From the NCBI RefSeq assembly GCF_050632745.1, contig NZ_JBODSD010000006.1, forward strand, positions 124,001 through 188,000: 64,000 nt of DNA. The letters run 5' to 3'. Under the pieces are notes generated by a model. The model was not told where the DNA came from, did not search any database, and was given only the letters and a program-made list of their open reading frames with translations. Position numbers and translations under genes: made by a program. Below are positions 35,025 through 43,745 of this stretch, piece by piece; the stretch's first letter is position 1; each line of letters starts with the position of its first letter. This DNA comes from Mumia sp050632745. GTDB lineage: Bacteria; Actinomycetota; Actinomycetes; Propionibacteriales; Nocardioidaceae.

Positions 35025-38000
35025 TCAGGCCTCGCCGTCCGGCACCAGGCCCGTCTGCACCTGACCGATGAGCCCGTTGCGGTTGACGTACAGCGCGCGG
35101 CCCACGGGCAGGCGCGTCGGAGCCACACCGCCGACCAGCCGTCCCTCGAGCCGGTCGCCCGAGAACATGAAGCCGGCCGTGGAGACGTCGGTGAGGCGCT
35201 GCAGCATCGGCTCGAACTGCGCCCGCGCGAGACCGTTGACGCGACGCGAGGCGACGAGGTGGAACCCGAGGTCGTTGCCCTGCGGGATGTACTCGACCAG
35301 CGGGTCGAGCGGGTTGCCCGACGAGGTCGCGACCAGGTCGTAGTCGTCGACCACGACGAGGAGCTCGAGCCCGTTCCACCAGGAGCGCTCGCGCAGCTGC
35401 TCGGAGGTGACGTCCGGGCCCGGCAGGCGCTGGTGCAGTGATCCGGCGAGCTCGCTCGCCACCTGGGCGGTCTGCTCCCGGTTCGTGCAGTAGGCGACCA
35501 GGTACTCCTCCGGCACGACGTCGAGCAGCGAGCGCCGGAAGTCCACGAGCACGATGCCGAGCTGCTCGGGCGGCATCAGCTGCGTGTAGCCGCGCAGGAG
35601 CATCTTGAGGAAGTTGGTCTTGCCGGTCTCGGGGTCGCCGTAGACCAGCAGGTGCGGGTTGGACCCGACGAGGTTCACCGAGACCGCCCGGAGGTTGCGG
35701 TCGAGCACACCGACCGGGACGCCCGGGTACGCCGGGTCGACCGGCGGCAGCTCCTCGAGGTGGACCACCGGGGCGAGGGTCTGGACCCGCTCCACGGCGA
35801 TGCCCTTCCAGCGGTCGGTGATCGCGGCGAACAGGTCGCGCTGGGCCTCGAACAGGTCCTCGGTCTCACGGACGCCGTCGATCCGGGGGACCGCCGCCTG
35901 GAAGATCCGCTCGCCCTCCATCGCGCCGCGCCCGGAGATCTCCTTCGGGATCTGCTCCATGACCTTGCGGCCGAACTGCGAGTCGTACACGTCGTTGAGG
36001 CGCAGCTCGAGGCGGCCGCCGAACGACGGCTGCATGCGCATCCGGATCTGCATGCTCTGGGTGACGGTGAGGACGACGTGCACGCCGTACGCACCTCCGC
36101 GCGCCGCGATCTCGTCCACGGCGTAGTCGAGCGCGTCGTACTCCTCGCGGAACGTCGCCCACCCGTCGATGACGAGGAACACGTCACCCGGCGTGTCGCG
36201 CGGGATCCGGCCCTCCTCGCGCGCACGGCGGTAGTCCTGCATGCTCTCGAGGCCGTACCGGCGGAAGAGCTCCTCGCGCTCGTCGAGGACCGCCATGACC
36301 TCCTGGACCGTGCGGTTGATGCGCTCCGGGTCGTTGCGCGTAGCGACGGCAGCGACGTGCGGGAGCGTGCGGAGCGCCTGGAGGGTGCCGCCGCCGTAGT
36401 CGATGCAGTAGAACGCGACGGTGCCCGGGGCGTAGCGCAGCGCGAGCGAGGCCACCATCGTCCGCAGGGTCGTGCTCTTGCCCGTCTGCGGGGCGCCGGC
36501 GAGGACCAGGTTGCTGCCGGCGCCGGTGAAGTCCCACTCGAGCGCGTACTGCGCCTGCTTCGCCGGCTCGTCGACCAGCCCGAGCACGGCGCGGACGGTC
36601 GCCGGCGCGCCCGGCTCGTCGACCGTCTGGACGGCGTCGAGCGGCAGCACCGGCGGCAAGGGGTCGAGCCACACCGGACGGACGTGCGGCGCTCCTGAGG
36701 CGGTCATCTGCTCGCAGAGGACGTCGAGGACGGTCGGCCCGCCCTTGCGCGAGGCCGCCTCGGCGGCAGCCTCCTCCATCGACGCCTCGCGCTCGGCGGC
36801 GGCACGGTCGGCGATCCAGGCTCCGATGCCGTTCACCGCGACGTAGGGGACGACCGGGACGGACGTCTTCGGGCCCTCGGTCGGTGGGACGTACGCGCTG
36901 GAGACCAGGGCCGCCTTGAAGCGCTCGAACACGGTGGTGTCGACCTTCAGGTAGCCCGACCCCGGCTCCGGCGGCAGGTGGTAGGCGTCGGGTACGCCGA
37001 TGGCGTCACGGCTCTCGGACTCCGAGAAGGTCCGGAGGCTGATCCGGTACGAGAGGTGCGACTCGAGCCCGCGGATCTTGCCCATCTCGAGCTTCTGCGT
37101 CGCGAGCAGCAGGTGGACGCCGATGGAGCGGCCGATGCGTCCGATGGCGACGAAGAGCTCCGCGAAGTCGGGCTTGGCCGTCAGCAGCTCGGAGAACTCG
37201 TCGACGATCACCAGCAGGTGGGGGAGCGGCTCCAGCGGCTCGCCGGCGTCGATCCGCTCCTGGTACGCGGTCACGTTCGGCAGGTTGCCGGCGGACTTGA
37301 GGACCTCCTGACGCCGCTGCATCTCGCCGTAGAGCGCATCGCGCATCCGGTCGACCAGCGTCAGGTCGTCCTGGAGGTTCGTGATCATCCCGGCGAGGTG
37401 CGGGATGTGCTCCATCGCCGCGAACGTCGCACCGCCCTTGAAGTCGACGAGCATGAGCGCGAGCCGGTCCGGGCCGTGACCGACGAGGAGGGAGCTGACG
37501 AGCGTGCGCAGCATCTCGGACTTGCCGGAGCCGGTGGCACCGACGACGAGGCCGTGCGGCCCCATGCCCCCGTGCGCAGACTCCTTGAGGTCGAGGAGGA
37601 CGGGCGTGCCCTGCTCGGAGATGCCGATCGGCACCCGGAGGAGGTCGCGGAGGGCACGGGGCTGCCACGTACGACGGGTGTCGAGGTGGGCAGGGTCGCG
37701 GACGCCCAGGATCTCGGCGAGGCCGACAGACCCTTCGAGGCCGCCCTCACCCGCCTCCTCGGCGCTCAGCCGCAGGCCCGACAGCGTTCGGGCGAGGGTG
37801 GTCTCCGTGCCGTCCGGGAGCAGGTCGGCGCGGAACGGTGCGGGGTGGACGTTGGTCACGAGCGAGCCGTCGGGTCCGACCTCGACCCGGACGTCCAGCG
37901 GGCGGGGCTCGTGACGGGAGGAGGGCAGCAGGCTGACGACGTGGATGCCGAGCGCCTGCAGCGGGATCGACGGGTCCGGAGACTCGAGGTGGGCGCCTGA

Positions 38001-38981
38001 CCCGCCGTCGTGGTCGACGACGACCACGAGGTGCGAGCCACCGACCGCGGCACCGCGGCTGCGCTGGTAGCGGTCGAGCCGCTCGTCCAGCTCGGCGGCG
38101 AGCAGCGCCGTGAGCGCCGGGACCGACGTCGCGACGCGGCGCGCCGGCACCTCGCCGTCGAGCGTCCGGGCGCTCTGGGTGTGCGGCAGCCACTTCACCC
38201 AGTCCCACGCGGCGGCCGCCTCCTCCGGGCGGACGACCGCGACGTCGAGGTCACCGGGCGCGTGCAGCGTGACGAGCTGGGTGAGGAGCGTCCGGGCGAC
38301 CGCCCGCGCCGCACTGGGGTGCCCGATCACCGCCACCTGGCCGCACTGGGCCAGCGGCAGCGTGATCGGCTGCTCGGAGAGCGTCGCGTACCGCTGCTGG
38401 AGCTCCTCGGCGGCGTTGAGGCACAGAGGGTCGAACTCGTTGAGCGGGCCGGTGTCGGCGTCGAGGGCGAGCCCGCTGACCAGCGGCACCTCGCCGGTCC
38501 CGAGCCGCACGGACAGGAAGTCGCCGTGCGCGGGACGGCGCTCCCAACGGCGCGCCCCGTCGGCGGAGATCCCGATCAGCTCGTCAGGTCGCGGGAACCG
38601 CCACGCCTGCTCCGCTCGCTGGGTCGCCACCCGCTCGCGCACCGCGAGCCGCATCTCCTCGAGGTAGTCGAGGTAGCGCTCGCGGGACTCACGCATCTGA
38701 CGGCGCGCGCCGCCGCGCTGGCTGACGATCATCACGACACCGATGGCGATCGAGCCGATCAGGACGAGGAAGCCCGCGACCACCAGGATCGGCCGGTCCT
38801 TCTGCGTCAGCGCCATCGTGAGCGAGCCGGTGCCGCTCATGATCGGCATCATGAGCATCGTCATCCCGGCGGCCGGGGTGGGCGCCTGGGTGCGGTGCGG
38901 GGGCTCGTGGATGCTCAACGGCGCGTCGTCGACGCGCGGGGGCGCGGTGCGCGGGGGCCGTTTCACCAGCGTCGTGCTCAT
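35025..38981 (-). CDS. eccC: Type VII secretion ATPase EccC (EccCa-EccCb fused)
   Basis: 1318 residues, the motor of ESX secretion. Two membrane helices near residues 40-90 (MTMLMMPIMSG and ILVVAGFLVLIGSIAIGVVMIV) precede three FtsK/SpoIIIE-type ATPase domains. Their Walker A loops are GATGSGKSE near residue 484, GAPQTGKST near 832 and GDPETGKTN near 1118. The first domain also has LMLVDFKGG and VIVDEFSELL. The ATG at 38981 starts MSTTLVKRPPRTAPP; a longer frame exists but would enter the divergent promoter. It recognises substrate signals through its last ATPase domain in known systems. Divergent from eccD. Confidence 0.92.
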   Translation of the reverse strand: MSTTLVKRPPRTAPPRVDDAPLSIHEPPHRTQAPTPAAGMTMLMMPIMSGTGSLTMALTQKDRPILVVAGFLVLIGSIAIGVVMIVSQRGGARRQMRESRERYLDYLEEMRLAVRERVATQRAEQAWRFPRPDELIGISADGARRWERRPAHGDFLSVRLGTGEVPLVSGLALDADTGPLNEFDPLCLNAAEELQQRYATLSEQPITLPLAQCGQVAVIGHPSAARAVARTLLTQLVTLHAPGDLDVAVVRPEEAAAAWDWVKWLPHTQSARTLDGEVPARRVATSVPALTALLAAELDERLDRYQRSRGAAVGGSHLVVVVDHDGGSGAHLESPDPSIPLQALGIHVVSLLPSSRHEPRPLDVRVEVGPDGSLVTNVHPAPFRADLLPDGTETTLARTLSGLRLSAEEAGEGGLEGSVGLAEILGVRDPAHLDTRRTWQPRALRDLLRVPIGISEQGTPVLLDLKESAHGGMGPHGLVVGATGSGKSEMLRTLVSSLLVGHGPDRLALMLVDFKGGATFAAMEHIPHLAGMITNLQDDLTLVDRMRDALYGEMQRRQEVLKSAGNLPNVTAYQERIDAGEPLEPLPHLLVIVDEFSELLTAKPDFAELFVAIGRIGRSIGVHLLLATQKLEMGKIRGLESHLSYRISLRTFSESESRDAIGVPDAYHLPPEPGSGYLKVDTTVFERFKAALVSSAYVPPTEGPKTSVPVVPYVAVNGIGAWIADRAAAEREASMEEAAAEAASRKGGPTVLDVLCEQMTASGAPHVRPVWLDPLPPVLPLDAVQTVDEPGAPATVRAVLGLVDEPAKQAQYALEWDFTGAGSNLVLAGAPQTGKSTTLRTMVASLALRYAPGTVAFYCIDYGGGTLQALRTLPHVAAVATRNDPERINRTVQEVMAVLDEREELFRRYGLESMQDYRRAREEGRIPRDTPGDVFLVIDGWATFREEYDALDYAVDEIAARGGAYGVHVVLTVTQSMQIRMRMQPSFGGRLELRLNDVYDSQFGRKVMEQIPKEISGRGAMEGERIFQAAVPRIDGVRETEDLFEAQRDLFAAITDRWKGIAVERVQTLAPVVHLEELPPVDPAYPGVPVGVLDRNLRAVSVNLVGSNPHLLVYGDPETGKTNFLKMLLRGYTQLMPPEQLGIVLVDFRRSLLDVVPEEYLVAYCTNREQTAQVASELAGSLHQRLPGPDVTSEQLRERSWWNGLELLVVVDDYDLVATSSGNPLDPLVEYIPQGNDLGFHLVASRRVNGLARAQFEPMLQRLTDVSTAGFMFSGDRLEGRLVGGVAPTRLPVGRALYVNRNGLIGQVQTGLVPDGEA

Positions 38982-39114
38982 CGCCGTCCTCGTGGTCGGG
39001 GCAGAGGCGTAGTCCCCGCAAACGATATGCTCCACGGCGTCCAGGCCTTGCGGTGGTCGCGTCCCGACGCCCGCCGCCGGCCGAGCCACGCACGCAGGGG
39101 AGAGGAGTGCGCCG
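38982..39114. promoter_or_regulatory. Divergent promoter region of eccC and eccD
   Basis: 133 bases. TATGCT at 39026-39031 is a good plus-strand -10 box for eccD, leaving a leader of roughly 75 bases with GGGGAGAGGAG (39097-39107) as ribosome site. No clear -35 box or operator seen. Confidence 0.45.
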
Positions 39115-40467
39115 GTGCTCACCGCCTACAGCAGGGTCACGGTCGTGACCGACGAGCGGCGGGTCGACCTCGCGCTCCCGAGCGCGCTGCCGCTGGCCGA
39201 CGTGGTCGCACAGGTCATCCGCTACTGCGGCGGGTCCGAGGCTCCGCAGCCCGGCCTCTCGCTCGCCCGCGTCGGCGGAGCACCGCTCGGTCTCGGGCAG
39301 ACGCTCGAGGAGGCCGGGGTCCTCGACGGCGACGTCCTGGAGCTGCGTCCGCGCTCCAGCGGCGTGGAGCCCGCCTCGGTCGAGGACGTCCGCGACGCGG
39401 TGGAGGACGCCACGGAGTCGGCCGGAGGCGCCTGGACGCCGACGACCACCCTGACCTTCTGGATCGTCACCACAGCCGTCGCCCTGGGCGCGCTGGCCGT
39501 GTGGAGCGCCGGGGTGCTGAGCTCCGTCGCACCGGGGTGGCAGACGCCGCCCGCCGGCACCGTCGCCGGTGCGGGGATCGGCAGCGCCGTCGCGCTCGCC
39601 GCCCTCTCCGGCTGGGCTGCCCGAGCCGCCGCACCCTGGTCGGTGCGTCCCGTCCTCGTCGTCGCGCTCGCCTGGGCGTACGTCGGGGGGACTGCGCTCG
39701 GCTCCTGGGCCGAGTGGACCACGCCGCTCACCGCGGTCGTCGCCTTCGCGGTCGTCGCGGGTGTCGCCGGCGTGGCTCGCGCCATGACCCCGCTCGCCAC
39801 GCCGTACGCCGCCTTCGCCGCGGTCCTGCTCGTCGTCGCCGCCGTCTTCGCAGTCACCGACTCGTTCGACGTCGATGCCCTGCAGACGCTGCGGATAGTC
39901 GTGGTGCTGGCGCTGCTCGCCGTCGGGATGGCTCCGCGGGTGTCGCTGTCGGTGGGCGGGCTGGCGAGCGCCGACTACCGCGTCCGCCACGTCGGCACGA
40001 TGTCGCGCGAGGCGATCCGCGCCCGCTACCGGGAGAGCAACGGGCTCCTCGTCGGCTCGCTGGCCGCGATCGCCCTCGTGACCGGGGTCGGCGGCGTCGT
40101 CCTGACCTTCACCGACGGGCGCTGGGACCGCTGGCTCGCCCTCGTCGTCGGGCTTCTTGCGCTGTCGCGCTCGCGGATCTTCTCGCGGGTCGCCCACATG
40201 CTGCCGCTCCGGATCGCGGGGCTGGTCGTGCTTGCCGCCCAGCTGGTCCGCGAGCTGGCCGAGGTCGACGCGACGAGCTGGCTCGTCGTGGCCGCCCTGG
40301 TGCTCGGCGCGCTGGCCGTCGCCGTCGCGTCGATGCAGGTCTCGAGCATCACCCAGGCTCGGGTGAAGAGGCTGCTCAACCTGGTCGAGCTGCTCCTCGT
40401 GATCCAGGCCATCGTCCTGGCCTGCGGGGCCGTCGGCCTGTTCGCCCGTCTCTCGAGCATGGTCTGA
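39115..40467 (+). CDS. eccD: Type VII secretion integral membrane protein EccD
   Basis: 450 residues. The N-terminal 85 residues form a ubiquitin-like (YukD) domain, including RRVDLALPSALPLADVV and GQTLEEAGVLDGDVLELRP. About eleven hydrophobic helices follow from residue 110 on, ending LLLVIQAIVLACGAVGLFARL. This layout is typical of EccD, the membrane pore component. The GTG at 39115 follows GGGGAGAGGAG. First gene of the plus-strand run; 41 bases before the MinD-like gene. Confidence 0.9.
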   Translation: MLTAYSRVTVVTDERRVDLALPSALPLADVVAQVIRYCGGSEAPQPGLSLARVGGAPLGLGQTLEEAGVLDGDVLELRPRSSGVEPASVEDVRDAVEDATESAGGAWTPTTTLTFWIVTTAVALGALAVWSAGVLSSVAPGWQTPPAGTVAGAGIGSAVALAALSGWAARAAAPWSVRPVLVVALAWAYVGGTALGSWAEWTTPLTAVVAFAVVAGVAGVARAMTPLATPYAAFAAVLLVVAAVFAVTDSFDVDALQTLRIVVVLALLAVGMAPRVSLSVGGLASADYRVRHVGTMSREAIRARYRESNGLLVGSLAAIALVTGVGGVVLTFTDGRWDRWLALVVGLLALSRSRIFSRVAHMLPLRIAGLVVLAAQLVRELAEVDATSWLVVAALVLGALAVAVASMQVSSITQARVKRLLNLVELLLVIQAIVLACGAVGLFARLSSMV

Positions 40468-40508
40468 GGAAGTCGATCCGATGGAGACGAAGTCATGAGG
40501 GGCGTGCG

Positions 40509-41771
40509 ATGACCGACGACCGTCAGCCACCCGAGGGCGAGGACCCGCGGCGCCGCGAGCGTGGGCGCCGTTCGGAGGCGCAGGGCGCCGCGGCCGACCT
40601 GGCAAGGATGGGGATCGACCCCCGCAGCCTCGGGCTGGATACGCCGGCCTCCCAGCAGCCGGAGCACCGCTGGACCCAGGATCCGCACGGCGGCGGCGCC
40701 GGAGCGCGTGACCCGTGGGAACGCCCGGCGCTGGGCGGACCCGCGCAGGGCGGACCGGCGCAGGGCGGACCCGCGCACGGCGGCCCGGACGACGGCAACG
40801 TCGTCGCTCTCCGCCCGGAGTGGGCCGCGCAGGCCCGTCGCGCGCCCGAGCCCGCCCCGCAGCCTCAGACCCCGACGACGATCCCCGGCTCGGTGCAGCG
40901 CGTCCCGAGCCCGGCGGAGCACGTGGTCGCCACGACGGTCGCCGGGGCGCACGAGGGCCGCGGTGGCGCCTCGTGGGCCCGGGCGGCAGCGCGGGGCCTC
41001 GTCACGCTCGACGGAGCGTCCGCCGCCGATGCCGAGCGGGCGCTGGTGTCCGCCGTCCGCCGTCGCCAGGCCGGTCGGCGGATGGTCGCCTTCCTCTCCG
41101 CGCAGGGCGGGGTGGGCACGACCACGGTCGCGGCCGGGGTGGGCGCGGTGCTCGCCGCGCTACGGGACGACCGCACGGTGCTCGTCGACGTCCAGGCCGG
41201 CACGCCGCCCCTGAGCGCGTTGCAGGGCGTCCAGGACCCGCACACCGTCCGCCGTCTGCTGTCCGCGCCCGACGCGGCGACGCCGCCGACCGCCCCCAAC
41301 GGGCTCGCGGTCGTCGATGGACCCTCGTGGGACCAGCCGCTCGAACGCAGCGACCTCGGTGGCCTCGTGGACCGCCTGGTCGCTCAGCACACGTTCCTGC
41401 TCGTCGACGCCGGGGACGACCCGACCGACGGTGCGTACGCCGCCGTGGCGCGGTGCGACCGCGCCGTGGTCGTCACGGGTCCGGGGGAGATCGGGCTGCG
41501 GAGCCTGGAGGTCGCCCTCGGTCGCCTGGACCGCGTCAACCCTGCGGCGGCACGGACGGCCGTCGTCGTGGTGGTGTGCCGCGAGGAGGGGGATCCCGCC
41601 GACGAGGCGCGACGCGCCACCGCCGCCGCCGGCGTGGCGGACGGCCAGGTCGTCGTGGTGGGTCGCGACGACGCCCTGCGCCACGGACGCCCGTTCCGCG
41701 CCGACCAGGTCACCGCCCAGACCCGGCTGGCCCTGCTCCACGTCGCCGCGAGGCTCGCGGACAGCCGATGA
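40509..41771 (+). CDS. MinD/ParA-fold protein of the ESX locus with degenerate P-loop
   Basis: 420 residues. Residues 1-165 are disordered, Pro/Gly/Arg-rich, with the repeat GGPAQ three times (see the repeat entry). From about 195 a MinD-like domain: FLSAQGGVGTTTVAAGVGAVLA in place of KGGVGKTT, then TVLVDVQAG and LLVDAGDD. Both lysines of the deviant Walker A box are replaced (Gln and Thr), so ATP hydrolysis is doubtful. Resembles EspI-type or MinD-like proteins beside ESX genes. The next gene overlaps by four bases. Confidence 0.7.
   Translation: MTDDRQPPEGEDPRRRERGRRSEAQGAAADLARMGIDPRSLGLDTPASQQPEHRWTQDPHGGGAGARDPWERPALGGPAQGGPAQGGPAHGGPDDGNVVALRPEWAAQARRAPEPAPQPQTPTTIPGSVQRVPSPAEHVVATTVAGAHEGRGGASWARAAARGLVTLDGASAADAERALVSAVRRRQAGRRMVAFLSAQGGVGTTTVAAGVGAVLAALRDDRTVLVDVQAGTPPLSALQGVQDPHTVRRLLSAPDAATPPTAPNGLAVVDGPSWDQPLERSDLGGLVDRLVAQHTFLLVDAGDDPTDGAYAAVARCDRAVVVTGPGEIGLRSLEVALGRLDRVNPAAARTAVVVVVCREEGDPADEARRATAAAGVADGQVVVVGRDDALRHGRPFRADQVTAQTRLALLHVAARLADSR
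40734..40778 (+). repeat. Three 15-base tandem repeats inside the MinD-like gene
   Basis: GGCGGACCCGCGCAG is repeated three times with one to two changes (40734-40748, 40749-40763, 40764-40778). The unit preserves frame and encodes Gly-Gly-Pro-Ala-Gln in the disordered N-terminal region. Such repeats can change in number without frameshift. Confidence 0.8.
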
Positions 41772-42145
41772 GCAGCGCCGACCCCGGCCGTACGCCGCAG
41801 CGCCCCGTCCCGGCACCGCCGGGGGCGCTGGCCCGCACCCCGGACGCGGAGAAGTACGTCCTCGAGGCCGACGCGCTGCGCCGCCGTCAGCTGCGCTCCG
41901 CGCTCCTGCACGGGACCCGCCGCACCTGGCGGGAGCACCGTACGACCTGGCCGGCCGTGATCGCCGGCGTGATCGTCGTGGCGGTGATCGTCGCGGGGAT
42001 GGCCGTCACCAGCGCCTACCAGCGCCAGCAGGACATCCAGGAGCGGCAGGAGCGCGAGCGCAACAGCGCGGGAGTTCCGTCGGCCACCGCGACGCCGCCG
42101 CCTGCGACCCGTGCCCCGAAGAACGCCGAGAAGACGGGCGGATGA
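41768..42145 (+). CDS. Small single-helix membrane protein of the ESX locus
   Basis: 125 residues. A cytosolic, basic N-terminal part (RRRQLRSALLHGTRRTWREH) leads to one membrane helix, WPAVIAGVIVVAVIVAGMAV (residues about 61-80), and a charged, Pro/Thr-rich outer tail. Coupled by ATGA overlap to the MinD-like gene. Too short to be EccB (about 480 residues), but the topology (single helix, N-terminus inside) is similar. No family recognised. Confidence 0.6.
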   Translation: MSSADPGRTPQRPVPAPPGALARTPDAEKYVLEADALRRRQLRSALLHGTRRTWREHRTTWPAVIAGVIVVAVIVAGMAVTSAYQRQQDIQERQERERNSAGVPSATATPPPATRAPKNAEKTGG

Positions 42146-42217
42146 CGGCGCTGGTCCGTACCACGTGTAGTTTGTCCCCTTGATGCTGACGCTCGGGCAT
42201 TAGCTGGAGGCCCCCAC
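42146..42217. other. Interval before the Tad operon
   Basis: 72 bases. Relatively AT-rich with TGTAGTTT and CATTAG, which could hold the promoter of the Tad operon. CTGGAGG gives a ribosome site eight to twelve bases before the ATG at 42218. No hairpin seen between the ESX and Tad parts. Confidence 0.4.
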
Positions 42218-42883
42218 ATGTCCAAGTTGCCGACCACTTCCGAGGCGCGCACGTCTGCGCGCCTCCCGTCCACGCGCGAGCGCCGTCCGGCGCTGGCGGC
42301 GCTGGCGGTGATCCTCATCGTCGGTGGTGCCCTGCTGTCGGGGTGGATCGCGATGAGCTCGGGTGACCGCGCCGACTTCCTCAAGGTCGAGGGCGAGGTC
42401 GCGCAGGGCCAGCGCCTGACCGCGGGCGACCTCGGCACCGTCTCGCTGCCTGAGGGCTTCGACGGCGGCGTGCCCGCGGGCGACCGCGACGCGGTCGTCG
42501 GCCAGTACGCGACCGCGCGGCTGCTCGACGGCACGGTGCTGTCGCCGTCGATGGTGGCGGAGTCGACCGGTGTCGGCGAGGGCAAGGCGCAGTTCCCGAT
42601 CCAGACCCCCGCGACGCGCTCGCTCACCGAGCTGCGCGGTGGCGCGCCGGTGGGCCTCTACCTGTCCGGTGGTGGCGGCGGCGCAGACCGCGGGATCGCC
42701 GCCGAGGTCGTGCAGGTCGGCGAGGTCGACGGCGGTGCTCTGAGCTCCAGCCAGGAGATCACCGTCCTCGTGAGCGTCGACGCCAGCTGCGGTCCGCGGC
42801 TCGCGAACGCGTTGGCGGACGACTCGGTCTACCTCGCGACCGTCGGCGAGGGCGCCGACCTCGACGACACCTGCGGCGGCTGA
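42218..42883 (+). CDS. CpaB/RcpC-like SAF-domain pilus assembly protein
   Basis: 221 residues. One membrane anchor near the N-terminus (PALAALAVILIVGGALLSGWIAM), then a SAF domain (VEGEVAQGQRLTAGDLGTVSLPEG) and a beta-rich part. SAF proteins of the CpaB type head Tad pilus loci. The actinobacterial versions are short, as here. Two Cys in the C-terminal part (SCGPR and DDTCGG) may form a disulfide. Precedes tadZ by one base. Confidence 0.75.
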   Translation: MSKLPTTSEARTSARLPSTRERRPALAALAVILIVGGALLSGWIAMSSGDRADFLKVEGEVAQGQRLTAGDLGTVSLPEGFDGGVPAGDRDAVVGQYATARLLDGTVLSPSMVAESTGVGEGKAQFPIQTPATRSLTELRGGAPVGLYLSGGGGGADRGIAAEVVQVGEVDGGALSSSQEITVLVSVDASCGPRLANALADDSVYLATVGEGADLDDTCGG

Positions 42884-42884
42884 C

Positions 42885-43745
42885 ATGGCGCTGATCGCCC
42901 TCGCCTCCGCCAAGGGCGCTCCCGGCGTGACGACGACGTCGCTCCTGCTGGGGGCGCTGTGGCCGCGCCCGGTGGTGGTCGCCGAGTGCGACCCCTCCGG
43001 CGGCGACGTCGCGACGCGCATGCCCGGCGCCGACGGCGGGGCGCTCGACCCGCAGACGGGCCTGCTGAGCCTGGCCGCGGCCGGCCGGCGCTCGCTCTAC
43101 CCGGAGCTGGTGGACGCCCACACGCAGCAGGTGGTCGGCGGGCTCGAGGTCCTGCTCGGCCCTCCGTTCCCCGAGCAGGCGGGCGGGCTCCAGACGGCCT
43201 GGCCCCAGCTCGGCCCGCTGCTGGCCCGGCTCCCGCAGCACGACGTGGTCGCGGACCTGGGACGCGTCGGCGCCCTGACCCCGCAGAACGCGCTGCTCGC
43301 CAGCGCGGACGCCGTCGTCCTCGTCGTGGACACCGCCCCGAGCAGCGTCGTCCACCTCCGACACCGCCTCCGTCCGGTCTCCGACGCGGTCGGCGGGGCG
43401 TACGGGGCTCCGCTCCACGTCGCGGTCGTCGCGCCACCCAAGCGCACGCAGACCGTACGCGAGATCCGGGACGCCCTCACCGCGACGGACGTGGCGCTCG
43501 CCGGCGTGCACCACCTCGCGTACGACGAGCGCGGCGCCCACCTCTTCCAGGGGCAGACCGTGGCGCGCCCCGACAAGCTCGCCCTGGTCCGCTCGGCGGG
43601 CCCGCTCGTCTCCGAGCTCGCCGCCGCGGTCGCGCACGGCTCGCCGCAGCCAGGGCCCAGCGCCGCTGACGTGGCGCCGGCGCCTGCGCCGCCGGGCGCC
43701 ACGGCCGGACCTGACCACGGATCCTGGACGGGGGCGCACCGATGA
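42885..43745 (+). CDS. TadZ/CpaE-like MinD-family protein
   Basis: 286 residues. Starts MALIALASAKGAPGVTTTSLLLG, the actinobacterial CpaE-like deviant Walker A that keeps the signature Lys (residue 10) but lacks the second. VVVAECDPSGGDVATR follows at strand 2, and VVADLGRVG is the Walker B-like segment. Thought to localise the Tad machinery at the pole or septum. The C-terminal 35 residues are Pro/Ala-rich. Overlaps tadA by four bases. Confidence 0.8.
   Translation: MALIALASAKGAPGVTTTSLLLGALWPRPVVVAECDPSGGDVATRMPGADGGALDPQTGLLSLAAAGRRSLYPELVDAHTQQVVGGLEVLLGPPFPEQAGGLQTAWPQLGPLLARLPQHDVVADLGRVGALTPQNALLASADAVVLVVDTAPSSVVHLRHRLRPVSDAVGGAYGAPLHVAVVAPPKRTQTVREIRDALTATDVALAGVHHLAYDERGAHLFQGQTVARPDKLALVRSAGPLVSELAAAVAHGSPQPGPSAADVAPAPAPPGATAGPDHGSWTGAHR

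Noticed and set aside
38010..40508. In-frame extension upstream of the MinD-like gene
   Set aside because: It runs through eccC and eccD on the wrong frame; the ATG at 40509 is just after eccD and fits the operon.
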